Part shown: positions 33,926-42,438 of the stretch, in pieces
Layout of the letters: the number at the start of each line of letters is the position of its first letter
Numbering within the stretch: the first letter of the stretch is position 1
NCBI RefSeq assembly: GCF_000429245.1
Contig: NZ_KE386870.1
Span: 108,718 to 153,380 of the forward strand
Direction: 5' to 3'
DNA from: Schaalia georgiae DSM 6843
Lineage (GTDB): Bacteria; Actinomycetota; Actinomycetes; Actinomycetales; Actinomycetaceae
Length of the DNA stretch: 44,663 nt
Translations under genes and position numbers: made by a program
The notes under the pieces: model-generated
Told to the model about the DNA's origin: nothing
The model's database searches: none
What the model saw: the letters and a program-made list of their open reading frames with translations, nothing else

Positions 33926-34534
33926 CTACCGTTCCGGGCGGGGGCCCGCGGCGGCCCCGAGGATGTCCTCTGCGTCCTCCTCCAACAGGAAGGACAGTAG
34001 TTCCGAGGCGTTCTCCCGCCCCTCCCCCTCCCATAGCCTCAGTCCGAGGACGGTGTTGATGAGCATGCCCCGCGCGAGGAAGAGCGCCGCCTCGTCCGCC
34101 TCGAGTCCGTGCTCGTGGCGCAGAACGCGGTAGATCGAGTCGAAGCCCTCCCTGGCGAGCGGTCCGAAGACCGGGTGGGCGCCCATCGTGTAGAGGTTCA
34201 TCGCCATGAGGAGCTTGGAACGGTCGGCGACGAGTTCCAGGTAGGCGTCCCCCAGCGCGCACCGGATCTGCTCCGACGAGGCGTCTGGAGGGATGGGCGC
34301 CGAGCGGAACGCCTCGCGCACCGCCTCGAAGGTGTGGGCGGCGGCCTCGGTGTACAGTGACTCCTTCGACCCGAAGGTCCGCACCACGTAAGCCTGGGAG
34401 ACCCCGGCTTCGCGGGCGATGGCGTCGGTCGTGGCGCCCGCGTACCCGCGTTCCCCGAACACGTGGACGGCGGCCTCGAGCATGAGGCGGCGCCGCTGTG
34501 GCGCGGGGAGGCGTTTCGGTGCGGGGGGCGGCAT
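33926..34534 (-). CDS. TetR-family transcriptional regulator
   Basis: 202 residues. The HTH is RRRLMLEAAVHVFGERGYAG, then ATTDAIAREAGVSQAYVVRTF and KESLYTEAAAHTF. The ligand-binding domain is all helical, with LLMAMNLYTMGAHPVFGPLAR. No strong ribosome site is seen before the ATG. It lies downstream of and in the same direction as the NAD(P)H oxidoreductase at 34599-35159, 64 bases apart, and is a candidate to bind the perfect palindrome over that gene's start. Confidence 0.88.
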   Translation of the reverse strand: MPPPAPKRLPAPQRRRLMLEAAVHVFGERGYAGATTDAIAREAGVSQAYVVRTFGSKESLYTEAAAHTFEAVREAFRSAPIPPDASSEQIRCALGDAYLELVADRSKLLMAMNLYTMGAHPVFGPLAREGFDSIYRVLRHEHGLEADEAALFLARGMLINTVLGLRLWEGEGRENASELLSFLLEEDAEDILGAAAGPRPER

Positions 34535-34598
34535 GGTGGTCTCCGGGGCGGTGGGGGTCTTGGTGTGAATCGTAGCGGTAGGGGGTGCCAGGGGCGCC

Positions 34599-35159
34599 TC
34601 AGTGCTGGGCGTGGGCGCGGACCCGGGCGGTGAATGCCGCCCGCCGCTCGGGGGTGTCCTTCTGGGTGTCCATGTTGCCCAGGATGAGGGCGCCCTTCGG
34701 GCGCATGCCGTTGAAGGCTAGGACCATGTGCTTCCACCGCGACAGCGGCCCTCCGTAGAGGCGGTAGAACGCCGCGGGCGCGCGGCTGGTGACGATGAGG
34801 GAGGCGGTCTTCCCCTTGAGGAGCCCGTGGGGTTTGGGGTCGTAGCTGTAGGAGAAGCCGGGGGTGAGGACGCGGTCGAGGAAGCCCTTGAGGACCGCGG
34901 GCTCGGCGGACCACCAGATGGGGAACAGGAAGGTGAGGTGGTCGGCTCGGCGGATCATCTCCTGGTAGCGCTTCGGGGCGGACTCGTCCTCCATGTGCTG
35001 GCGGTACCCGTAGCGGAGCACAGGGTCGAAATCCTCCGCGGACAGGTCGATGGTCTCGATGTCGTGGCCGTGTTCGCGTGCGGCGGTTGTGTAGGTATGG
35101 GCCAGCTGTGCGGAGAAGCTCTCCGGGTCGGGGCTGCCCTGGATGGCTAGGATGCGCAT
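34599..35159 (-). CDS. NAD(P)H dehydrogenase (quinone), flavodoxin-fold
   Basis: 186 residues; the ATG at 35159 follows ATAGGAGGAGAG. The flavodoxin fold is seen in MRILAIQGSPDPESFSAQLA (phosphate loop), ADHLTFLFPIWWSAEPAVLKGFLDRV (second FMN block) and FSYSYDPKPHGLLKGKTASL. It is of the MdaB/KefF/NQO1-like group that reduces quinones with two electrons from NAD(P)H. The start codon, ribosome site and 13 bases upstream form one arm of a perfect palindrome, so expression is probably repressor-controlled, perhaps by the TetR gene downstream. Confidence 0.92.
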   Translation of the reverse strand: MRILAIQGSPDPESFSAQLAHTYTTAAREHGHDIETIDLSAEDFDPVLRYGYRQHMEDESAPKRYQEMIRRADHLTFLFPIWWSAEPAVLKGFLDRVLTPGFSYSYDPKPHGLLKGKTASLIVTSRAPAAFYRLYGGPLSRWKHMVLAFNGMRPKGALILGNMDTQKDTPERRAAFTARVRAHAQH

Positions 35160-35211
35160 CTCTCCTCCTATGGTTGTAATCAACTGATTACAACCATAGG
35201 AGGAGAGATGC
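35156..35211. promoter_or_regulatory. Perfect 27-bp inverted repeat covering start and ribosome site of the oxidoreductase gene
   Basis: Arms 35156-35182 and 35185-35211 are exact complements with two bases (AC) between. The inner part GTAATCAACTGATTAC looks like a dimeric repressor operator. The outer part repeats TAGGAGGAGAGATG on the opposite strand, so both strands present a ribosome site and an ATG. Confidence 0.85.
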
Positions 35212-35340
35212 TTGTGCGCAAGTGGGAACGTGGTTCGGGGGTGTGGGGTGCGTCTCGAACAGTGGGCGAGGCGGGGGTGTGGGCGGTTGGGCGCACTGGT
35301 GGGCCGGGGCCGTTGTCGGCCGGTGCGGCAGCAGTGCCCC

Positions 35341-35413
35341 GCATTGGGGCAGGAAACGGTGCATTGGGGCAGGTTAATAACCTGCCCCAATGCGGGCTAA
35401 CCTGCCCCAATGG
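35341..35413. repeat. 73-bp symmetric element: GCATTGGGGCAGG x2 then reverse complement x2
   Basis: Forward copies at 35341-35353 and 35361-35373; reversed at 35381-35393 and 35401-35413 (last base differs). All are spaced 20 bases, two helical turns. The centre GGTTAATAACC is itself a palindrome. It lies in the 685-base gap 35212-35896, which has no gene. Confidence 0.88.
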
Positions 35414-35578
35414 GTGTTTTCAATGCGCATTCCCCGGCTCTGGTTGGCCCGCTCTGCCTGATTGGCTGTGGCAGGAGCCTTTGTGGGGCCGCGGCAGAGG
35501 GCGCCTCGATGGGGTCTTGGGCGCCCCGCCGCGCCCGGGAGGGGCCGGGGCAGAAGGCAAGGTGCCTGTCGTCGGTTC

Positions 35579-35731
35579 GGTTTTCGCAGCGATACCGCCA
35601 GTGTGACCCGGCTGTCCGAGGGGCCGGTGCCCATTGGGGCGTGTTTTCACAGCGATGTCGACGCTTGTACAGCAATACCACACTTTGCAAGCGTTATAAC
35701 GCTTGCAAAGTGTGGTATCGCTTTGAAAACT
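35579..35731. repeat. Palindrome cluster with a perfect 44-bp palindrome at 35675-35718
   Basis: ATACCACACTTTGCAAGCG at 35675 starts a palindrome whose two 22-base halves match exactly with no spacer. Around it a TTTTC-x-CAGCGAT motif occurs forward at 35581 and 35644 and reversed (GGTATCGCTTTGAAAAC) at 35714-35730. The plan recalls the element at 35341 but with less symmetric spacing. Confidence 0.8.
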
Positions 35732-35896
35732 CAACTTCGCTTGCAAAACAGCCCCCACACCCGCCCAAGGGGGGAGGCTTCCCTTTGAGGATGCAATATC
35801 CCTTGCAAAGCGGCACGGGTCTGGCCCGCCCTGCCTGATGGCCTCGTAGATGCCATGTCTGGTCAGGTGCTGGTCTTCGCCGCCCGCCGCCCTGCT

Positions 35897-36931
35897 TCAG
35901 TCGAGCTTGTTGTTGAACCTATGGTTCCCGGGCCTCTTCGTCGTGCGGGCGCGGATCTGGTCGTCGATCCAGCGCTCCCAACCGGTCGCGCGCTCGCGCT
36001 CCTGCGGGCCCAACGGCTCGGCCCCGCCCAGGGCGATCATGTCGTCCGCGATCAAGAGTTGCGGGCCGGGCACCTGCATGTCCCACGGGACCACAGCCCA
36101 GGGGCGGCCCGGGCTCAGCAGGGCGAGGCCGCGGTTGCGGTCGTGGAGGTCGTTCCATCGCTCAGTCTCGCCGCCCTCGGAGAACCACCACCACCGCGTG
36201 AGGCAGAACGCCTCCCACAGCTGCGCCCAACTGGAGTACTGCTGGCGCAGCGCCCAGTCGATGAGGGCGAGGGTGTCCCACGCCTCGGCGGAAGTCAGCC
36301 AGCCCAGCGCCGCTCCGTTGCGGGCGAGCATGGCGGCGCGGATGAGGTCCCACGCCGTGTAGTCGATGTTGCGGATGTTCCGCTCGTTGTTGCGCATCCG
36401 CTCCATGCGCCACAGGGCCTCGGCGTGCGACTGTGACGTGGCGGCGTCGAGGCGGAACTTCGCTGCGTCCGCCTCGGCCAGCTGCGGGTCCGACCAGCGG
36501 TCGCGCTCCGCCGCGAAGGTGGAGCGGTGCCCGTCGGTCAGCAGGCTGTGCAACTGCTCGAGCAGTTCGGCGCGCGACGTGATGCCCCAGTCCCGCTCGA
36601 TCATGGCGCGGTTGTCAGCGGGATCGGAGATGTCGAGGAGCTCCCATGGATCGTGGTGGCACAACGAGTAGGGGGCGACGACCGCGATGAGGCGGTGGTG
36701 CGCGGCAGGGGTGAAGCGCGCGGGATTCGACGTCCACACCGGCATGTGGTGCTGGTTGAGGGAGGCCCACTCCTTCGCGTCCCCCGCCGCCCTGACGTCG
36801 TCGGGCACCGGCGGCGGGGTTCCGAACTTGCGCGTGAGGTGGGCGCGCCACAAGAGCACTCCGATGATGATGGGGGAGATGAGGACGATGGCGATGCCAA
36901 CGCCCACAAGGTTCATGGTGGTGGTGCTCAT
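35897..36931 (-). CDS. DUF1266 domain protein with N-terminal membrane helix
   Basis: 344 residues. One membrane helix (about 7-28, VGVGIAIVLISPIIIGVLLW) is followed by a cytoplasmic domain with the DUF1266 pattern: RDWGITSRAELLEQLHSLL, IDYTAWDLIRAAMLARNGAALGW with LTSAEAWDTLALIDWALRQ, and SSWAQLWEAFCLTRWWWF. Trp-rich DUF1266 proteins are of unknown function, often found near polymorphic-toxin or stress genes. It is encoded alone; no clear ribosome site was assigned. Confidence 0.85.
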   Translation of the reverse strand: MSTTTMNLVGVGIAIVLISPIIIGVLLWRAHLTRKFGTPPPVPDDVRAAGDAKEWASLNQHHMPVWTSNPARFTPAAHHRLIAVVAPYSLCHHDPWELLDISDPADNRAMIERDWGITSRAELLEQLHSLLTDGHRSTFAAERDRWSDPQLAEADAAKFRLDAATSQSHAEALWRMERMRNNERNIRNIDYTAWDLIRAAMLARNGAALGWLTSAEAWDTLALIDWALRQQYSSWAQLWEAFCLTRWWWFSEGGETERWNDLHDRNRGLALLSPGRPWAVVPWDMQVPGPQLLIADDMIALGGAEPLGPQERERATGWERWIDDQIRARTTKRPGNHRFNNKLD

Positions 36932-37247
36932 GGTCTCGATTCTTCGGAACGTGCCTGCGGGACGACTGGGCAGGGGGCGGACGTGTGGCGATCATTATAC
37001 GGAAAGGGGCCGAGGCGGGGGCGCCTCCCCCGCGTCCGGGCCGAGCCACCGCGGGGCAGGCGGGCGGAAGCCACAGCGTCTGAGGCCGGGGGACGATGCT
37101 GGCACCCGGGCCGCCGAGGGGGAGGAGGGTGGAAGTCACAGTACGCAAACGCTTCACGGGCGTTGTAAGGTCTGCGTAACGCCCAGCGGCCACGGAGCCG
37201 CGGGCGCCACTCATAACGACCCACCCCGAGTGCACGGAAGGACGAGC

Positions 37248-40010
37248 ATGGCGGCGAGCAAGCTGGTGATCGTGGAGTCCCCCGCGAAAGCCCAGACGAT
37301 TGAGGGCTATCTGGGCCCCGACTACCATGTGACGGCCTCCATCGGGCACATCCGCGACCTGCCCCAGCCCAAGGAACTCCCCGACACCATGAAGAAGGGC
37401 CCCTACGGGCGCTTCGCCGTCAACGTCGAGGACGGGTTCAAGCCCTACTACATGGTCAACCCCGACAAGAAGAAGAAGGTCACAGAACTGCGCAGGCTCC
37501 TCAAGGAGGCCGACGAGCTCTACCTGGCCACTGATGAGGACCGCGAGGGGGAGGCCATCGCCTGGCACCTGCTGCAGGTCCTCAAGCCCAAGGTCCCCGT
37601 CAAGCGCATGGTGTTCCACGAGATCACGAAGGAGGCCATCCAGCGGGCCCTCGACAACACGCGTGATCTGGACACGGACCTGGTGGACGCGCAGGAGACC
37701 CGCCGCGTCCTCGACCGACTCTACGGCTACGAGGTGTCCCCCCTGCTGTGGCGCAAGATCCGGCCCTCCCTGTCGGCCGGCCGCGTCCAGTCGGTGGCGA
37801 CGCGCCTGGTCGTCGACCGCGAGCGCGACCGCATGGCCCACGTGAGCGCGTGCTACTGGTCGATCGACACCCGTATCGAGTCGAAGGGCGGGGAGTTCTC
37901 CGCCCGCGTCACGCACATCGACGGGCGGCCGGTCGCCACCGGCTCCGACTTCACGGAGGCCGGCTCTCTCAGCGCGAAGGCCCTCAAGAACGGCGCCGTC
38001 CACCTCGACGAGGCGCGGGCCGGGGCGCTCGCGGAGGCGCTTGCCGCCACCGCCGACTCGGTGGTCGATTCCGTGGCCCACAAGCCCTACCGCCGCCGCC
38101 CGGCGGCGCCCTTCACGACGTCGACCCTGCAGCAGGAGGCGTCGAGGAAACTGCACTGGAACGCCTCGTCGACGATGCGCACCGCCCAGTCCCTGTACGA
38201 ATCCGGTTACATCACGTACATGCGCACCGATTCGACGGCGCTGTCCAGCCAGGCGGTCGGCGCCGCGCGCGCCCAGGCGGCGGAGCTCTACGGGGAGGCG
38301 GCGGTGGCCGACAAGCCGCGCGTGTACGGCACTGCTTCTAAGGGCGCGCAGGAGGCGCACGAGGCGATCCGGCCCGCCGGCGACCACTTCCGCACCCCCG
38401 CGCAGGTGGCCTCCGAGTTGAACCGCCAGCAGCTGGCCCTGTACGACCTCATCTGGAAGCGCACGGTCGCCTCGCAGATGGCCGACGCCGTCGGCTTCAC
38501 CGCGACGATCCGGGTCGCCACCGGGGTCGCGTTGGACGACGGGCGCCACGACGTGGTGTCCTCCGCCTCGGGCACTGTCATCACCGCGCCAGGCTTCCGC
38601 CTCGCCTACCAGGAGGGCCGCGACCGGGGGCGCTACGACGCGGAGAAGGCGGACTCCGACTCGGAGAAGACCCTGCCCGACGTGTCCGAGGGGGACGCGG
38701 CGCAGGTGCGCAGCGCTGTGCCCGACGGGCACGAGACGCAGCCCCCGGGGCGCTACACGGAGGCCACCCTCGTCAAGACCATGGAGGAGCTCGGCATCGG
38801 GCGCCCCTCCACCTACGCGGCCACCATCCAGACGATCGGCGACCGCGGCTACGTGACGCACCGCGGCCAATACCTGGTCCCCACGTGGCTGGCGTTCTCC
38901 GTGACCCGCCTGCTCGAGGAGAACCTGGCGAACCTGGTGGACTACGACTTCACGGCGTCCATGGAGGGGGACCTGGACCGCATCGCCGCGGGCGAGGAGA
39001 ACGGCGCGGACTTCCTCTCCGGCTTCTTCTTCGGCCCCGACGGCTCGGGCGAGGCGGGCGGCCTGCGGCACGACGTGGCCTCCCTGGGCGACGACATCGA
39101 CGCGCGCGCCGTGAACTCGATCGATCTGGGGCGCGGGGTGACCCTGCGCGTGGGCCGCTACGGGCCGTACTTGGAGAAGGCGGACGGCGCCCGCGCCAAC
39201 GTTCCGCCGGAGGTGGCCCCCGACGAGCTGGACGACCAGCTGGTGGACCAGCTCTTCGCGCGCGCCGCCGATGACGGGCGCGAGCTGGGCGTCGACCCGG
39301 ACAGCGGCCACACGATCATCGTCAAGGACGGGCGATACGGACCCTACGTGACCGAGGTCCTCCCCGAGCCCGAGGGCGGCGACGGGGCGAAGGCCAAGAA
39401 GAGCGCCGCCAAGCCCAGGACCGCCTCCCTGTTCAAGACCATGGACATCTCCACCGTGACCCTTGCCGAGGCGCTCCAGCTGCTGTCCCTGCCGCGCGAG
39501 GTGGGGGTCGACCCGGCCTCGGGCGAGACGATCACCGCCCAGAACGGGCGCTACGGCCCCTACCTGAAGAAGGGGTCGGACTCGCGCACCCTGGCCGGCG
39601 AGGACCAGCTCCTGACGATCACGCTCGACGAGGCCCTGGCTATCTACGCCCAGCCCAAGACCCGGGGGCGCGGCGCGGCCCGGCCGCCCCTGCGCGAGTT
39701 CGGCGACGACCCGATCTCCGGCAAGAAGGTCACCGTCAAGGACGGGCGCTTCGGCCCCTACGTGACCGACGGGGAGACGAACGTGACGGTCCCCAGAGCC
39801 GAGACGGTCGAGGATCTGACCGCCGAACGCGCCTACGAGCTGCTGGCTGACAAGCGCGCCAAGGGCCCCGCCCCGAAGCGCACGCGCAAGAAGGCGAGCA
39901 CCAAGACGACGAAGAAGACGACGGCGAAAAAGACCGGGGCCAAGAAGACGACTGCCAAGAAGGCGGCGCCGAAGAAGAGGGCCACGGGGAAGGCGGCCGA
40001 CGGCAAGTAG
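37248..40010 (+). CDS. topA: DNA topoisomerase I
   Basis: 920 residues, ATG after GGAAGGACGAGC. It relaxes negative supercoils. The Toprim domain carries LVIVESPAKAQTIEGYLG and LATDEDREGEAIAWHLL; the active tyrosine is Y324 in SGYITYMRTDS; HEAIRP and ELGIGRPSTYAATI are also present. The usual zinc fingers are absent. Instead there are three or four repeated blocks of the form GRYGPY (HTIIVKDGRYGPYV, ITAQNGRYGPYL, VTVKDGRFGPYV), as normal in actinobacteria. A Lys/Ala/Thr tail of about 45 residues follows for DNA binding. Confidence 0.98.
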   Translation: MAASKLVIVESPAKAQTIEGYLGPDYHVTASIGHIRDLPQPKELPDTMKKGPYGRFAVNVEDGFKPYYMVNPDKKKKVTELRRLLKEADELYLATDEDREGEAIAWHLLQVLKPKVPVKRMVFHEITKEAIQRALDNTRDLDTDLVDAQETRRVLDRLYGYEVSPLLWRKIRPSLSAGRVQSVATRLVVDRERDRMAHVSACYWSIDTRIESKGGEFSARVTHIDGRPVATGSDFTEAGSLSAKALKNGAVHLDEARAGALAEALAATADSVVDSVAHKPYRRRPAAPFTTSTLQQEASRKLHWNASSTMRTAQSLYESGYITYMRTDSTALSSQAVGAARAQAAELYGEAAVADKPRVYGTASKGAQEAHEAIRPAGDHFRTPAQVASELNRQQLALYDLIWKRTVASQMADAVGFTATIRVATGVALDDGRHDVVSSASGTVITAPGFRLAYQEGRDRGRYDAEKADSDSEKTLPDVSEGDAAQVRSAVPDGHETQPPGRYTEATLVKTMEELGIGRPSTYAATIQTIGDRGYVTHRGQYLVPTWLAFSVTRLLEENLANLVDYDFTASMEGDLDRIAAGEENGADFLSGFFFGPDGSGEAGGLRHDVASLGDDIDARAVNSIDLGRGVTLRVGRYGPYLEKADGARANVPPEVAPDELDDQLVDQLFARAADDGRELGVDPDSGHTIIVKDGRYGPYVTEVLPEPEGGDGAKAKKSAAKPRTASLFKTMDISTVTLAEALQLLSLPREVGVDPASGETITAQNGRYGPYLKKGSDSRTLAGEDQLLTITLDEALAIYAQPKTRGRGAARPPLREFGDDPISGKKVTVKDGRFGPYVTDGETNVTVPRAETVEDLTAERAYELLADKRAKGPAPKRTRKKASTKTTKKTTAKKTGAKKTTAKKAAPKKRATGKAADGK

Positions 40011-40243
40011 TCGTCGGGCGCTCCCCGCGCGGCGGGCCCTCCCGCGCAGTGAGCGGCGGTCGCCGACGGCGGCTTTTCCCCCGCGAGCGGGCCAGTGCGC
40101 CGTCGGTGTCGGTGCCGAGGGCGAGGGGAACGCGTTCTCCGTGCGGCGGGCCGGCGGTCCGGGTGGGCGCGTCCTGCGCGGCTCACGCGTTTCGGCCGGT
40201 GGCGTGGGAAGATAAGCCCATGCATCTGACCAAGGGGAGTTCC

Positions 40244-41236
40244 ATGAGTCCGCGCGGAGTCTTCATCACTTTTGAAGGCGTTGACGGCGCTGGCAAGACC
40301 ACGCAGATCCGCAATGCGCGCGAGTGGTTCGAGGCGCGCGGCTTCGAGGTGGTGATGACCTGCGAACCCGGTGGGACGCCCCTGGGGGCGGAGCTGCGGC
40401 GACTGGTGCAGAACGGGCCAGACGACATCGACCCCCGCACGGAGGCGCTGCTGTACGCGGCGGACCGCGCCTACCACGTCGCCACCGTCGTGCGGCCCGC
40501 CCTGGCCAGGGGCGCCGTGGTCCTGGGGGACCGCTACATCGACTCCTCCCTGGCCTACCAGGGGGCCGCCCGCAGCCTCGGTGTGGACGAGATCGCCGCG
40601 ATGTCGGCGTGGGCGACAGAGGGGCTGAGCCCCTGCACGACTTTCCTGCTCGACTTGCCGCCCGAGGTGGGGGCGGGCCGGCGCACCGACGCCCCCGACC
40701 GGATGGAGCGCGAGTCCGCCGACTTCCACGAGCGCGTGCGCCGCGAGTACCTGCGCTTGGCGGACGCCGAGCCCGATAGGATCGTCGTCATCGACGCGGT
40801 GGGCACTCGCGAGGAGGTGTTCTCCGAGATCAGGGGCGTCCTCGTCGAGCGCTTCGCGGACAGCGCCCCCGTGTCCGGCGCCCCGTCCGGCAGCGGGGGA
40901 GGCCCCGCGCCGGCCCAGCCCTCGGACCCGGAGCGCGGCGCGCCGGCCCCGGTCCGCGACGGAGCGGACGACTCCCCCGACCAGGCGCCCGCCAGCAGGG
41001 GAATCCCCGAGCCGGAGCGCGGCGCGCCAGTGTCAGACCAGACCTCGGACGCGGATCGAAGCGCGTCGGCCCAGGAGGACGGGACCGGGGACGAGGCGGC
41101 CCCGGTCCGCGACGGAGTGGACCACGGCTCCCGGGGAGGGAAGCCCGTCGGGGACCGGTCCCCCGCCCCCGGTAAGGCCCCTTCCGCCCCGGCCCCCCTC
41201 CTCGGCGAGGCACAGGGCGCGCTGTGGGAATTGTGA
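40244..41236 (+). CDS. tmk: Thymidylate kinase with long disordered C-terminal tail
   Basis: 330 residues. The ATG at 40244 follows AAGGGGAG; one at 40220 lies before that site. Kinase part (about 1-210): P-loop FEGVDGAGKTTQ, EPGGTPLG, LGDRYIDSSLAYQG and the lid RRTDAPDRMERE. It phosphorylates dTMP to dTDP. The tail from about residue 215 is Pro/Ala/Asp/Gly-rich, with repeated PERGAP and PVRDGADD-like units, about 115 residues beyond the usual length. Its stop overlaps the holB ATG (TGATG), the standard actinobacterial tmk-holB pair. Confidence 0.95.
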   Translation: MSPRGVFITFEGVDGAGKTTQIRNAREWFEARGFEVVMTCEPGGTPLGAELRRLVQNGPDDIDPRTEALLYAADRAYHVATVVRPALARGAVVLGDRYIDSSLAYQGAARSLGVDEIAAMSAWATEGLSPCTTFLLDLPPEVGAGRRTDAPDRMERESADFHERVRREYLRLADAEPDRIVVIDAVGTREEVFSEIRGVLVERFADSAPVSGAPSGSGGGPAPAQPSDPERGAPAPVRDGADDSPDQAPASRGIPEPERGAPVSDQTSDADRSASAQEDGTGDEAAPVRDGVDHGSRGGKPVGDRSPAPGKAPSAPAPLLGEAQGALWEL

Positions 41237-42417
41237 TGGACGGTGTCTTCTCCGGGCTGATCGGGCAGGAGGCGGCGGTCGCCGTCCTGCGCGAGGCTGC
41301 CGGGTCCGCGCGCGCGATCACCGCTGCGGGGGACGGGGAAGGGGCTCGGGCCATGAGCCACGCGTGGCTCATCACGGGCCCGCCCGGGTCGGGGCGCTCC
41401 GTCGCCGCCACGGCCTTCGCCGCCGCGCTCCAGTGCACAGGCGAGCCCGTGGGGTGCGGCCAATGTCCCGGCTGCCGGACGACGCTGGCGAAGACCAACG
41501 CCGATGTGGTCTTCGTCGCCACCGAGACCTCGATCATCACCGTCGACACCGCGCGCTCCCTGGTGCAGCAGGCGCAGAGCTCCCCCTCCCAGGGGAAGTG
41601 GCGCGTCCTCGTGGTCGAGGACGCCGACCGTTTGGGCGAGTCCGGGGCGAACGCCCTGCTCAAGGCCATCGAGGAGCCCCCCGGGCACACTGTGTGGCTG
41701 CTGTGCGCGCCGAGCCCGGAGGACATGATCGCCACGATCCGTTCGCGCTGCCGCCACCTGGGGCTGCGTATCCCCCGCGCGGGCGCCGTCGCCGACCTGC
41801 TGGTGGATGAGGGCGTCGCAGACCCGGAGACGGCGCTGGAAGCCGCGCGCGCCGCGCAATCGCACATCGGCCTGGCCAGGGCGCTCGCCCGCGACCCGCA
41901 GATGCGCCAGCGCCGCCGTGAGATCGTCACGGCCCCCGCGCGCGTGCGCAGCGTCGGTGAGGCCGTCATCGCCGCCGGGAGCCTGCTGGAGACCGCGAGG
42001 GCACAGGCGGACGCGCAGGTCGGCGAGCGCAACGCCCGCGAGAAGTCCGAGTTGCTGCGCCAACTGGGCATGGACGAGGGGGAGCGCGCCACGAAGCAGT
42101 CCCGCGCGCTCCTCCGACAGCTCGAGGAGGACCAGAAGAGGCGCGCCAAACGCGCCCTCACCGACGCCCTCGACCGCGCCCTGGTCGATCTGCTCGCCAT
42201 CTACCGGGACGTGCTCATGGTCCAGCTGTGCTCCGGGCAGGAGCTCATCAACACGGATCTGTCCGACCTGGTCCACGGGATCGCCGCCGACTCCAGCCCA
42301 GCGCAGACCATGGCGCGCATCGACCACATAGAGCAGGCGCGCAGACGGCTCATCGCGAACGGCAACGTTCTGCTGGTCCTGGAGACGATGGTCGTCTCCC
42401 TGCGGCCACAGGCCTAG
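41236..42417 (+). CDS. holB: DNA polymerase III subunit delta'
   Basis: 393 residues. It is a clamp-loader AAA+ subunit. The P-loop GPPGSGRSVAA has Arg for Lys, fitting a subunit that does not hydrolyse ATP. The zinc module is CTGEPVGCGQCPGC; Walker-B-like LVVEDADRLGESGANALLKAIEEPP and the sensor block TIRSRCRHLGLRIP follow. The C-terminal half is helical (collar) with a charged stretch KRRAKRALTDALDRALVDLL. It is translated with tmk through the shared TGATG. Confidence 0.95.
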   Translation: MDGVFSGLIGQEAAVAVLREAAGSARAITAAGDGEGARAMSHAWLITGPPGSGRSVAATAFAAALQCTGEPVGCGQCPGCRTTLAKTNADVVFVATETSIITVDTARSLVQQAQSSPSQGKWRVLVVEDADRLGESGANALLKAIEEPPGHTVWLLCAPSPEDMIATIRSRCRHLGLRIPRAGAVADLLVDEGVADPETALEAARAAQSHIGLARALARDPQMRQRRREIVTAPARVRSVGEAVIAAGSLLETARAQADAQVGERNAREKSELLRQLGMDEGERATKQSRALLRQLEEDQKRRAKRALTDALDRALVDLLAIYRDVLMVQLCSGQELINTDLSDLVHGIAADSSPAQTMARIDHIEQARRRLIANGNVLLVLETMVVSLRPQA

Positions 42418-42426
42418 GAGCACCGC

Positions 42427-42438
42427 TACTATTGCCCC
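42427..42438 (+). promoter_or_regulatory. Leaderless-type promoter just before the hydrolase gene
   Basis: TACTAT at 42427-42432 lies six bases before the ATG at 42439, the spacing expected when transcription starts at the ATG itself. There is no ribosome site closer than GGAG, 18 bases upstream. The -35 is not clear. Confidence 0.4.

Noticed and set aside
35208-35606. Plus-strand frame with a perfect ribosome site from the palindrome
   Set aside because: The ribosome site is only the mirror arm. The product runs through the GCATTGGGGCAGG repeats and has no family-like sequence.
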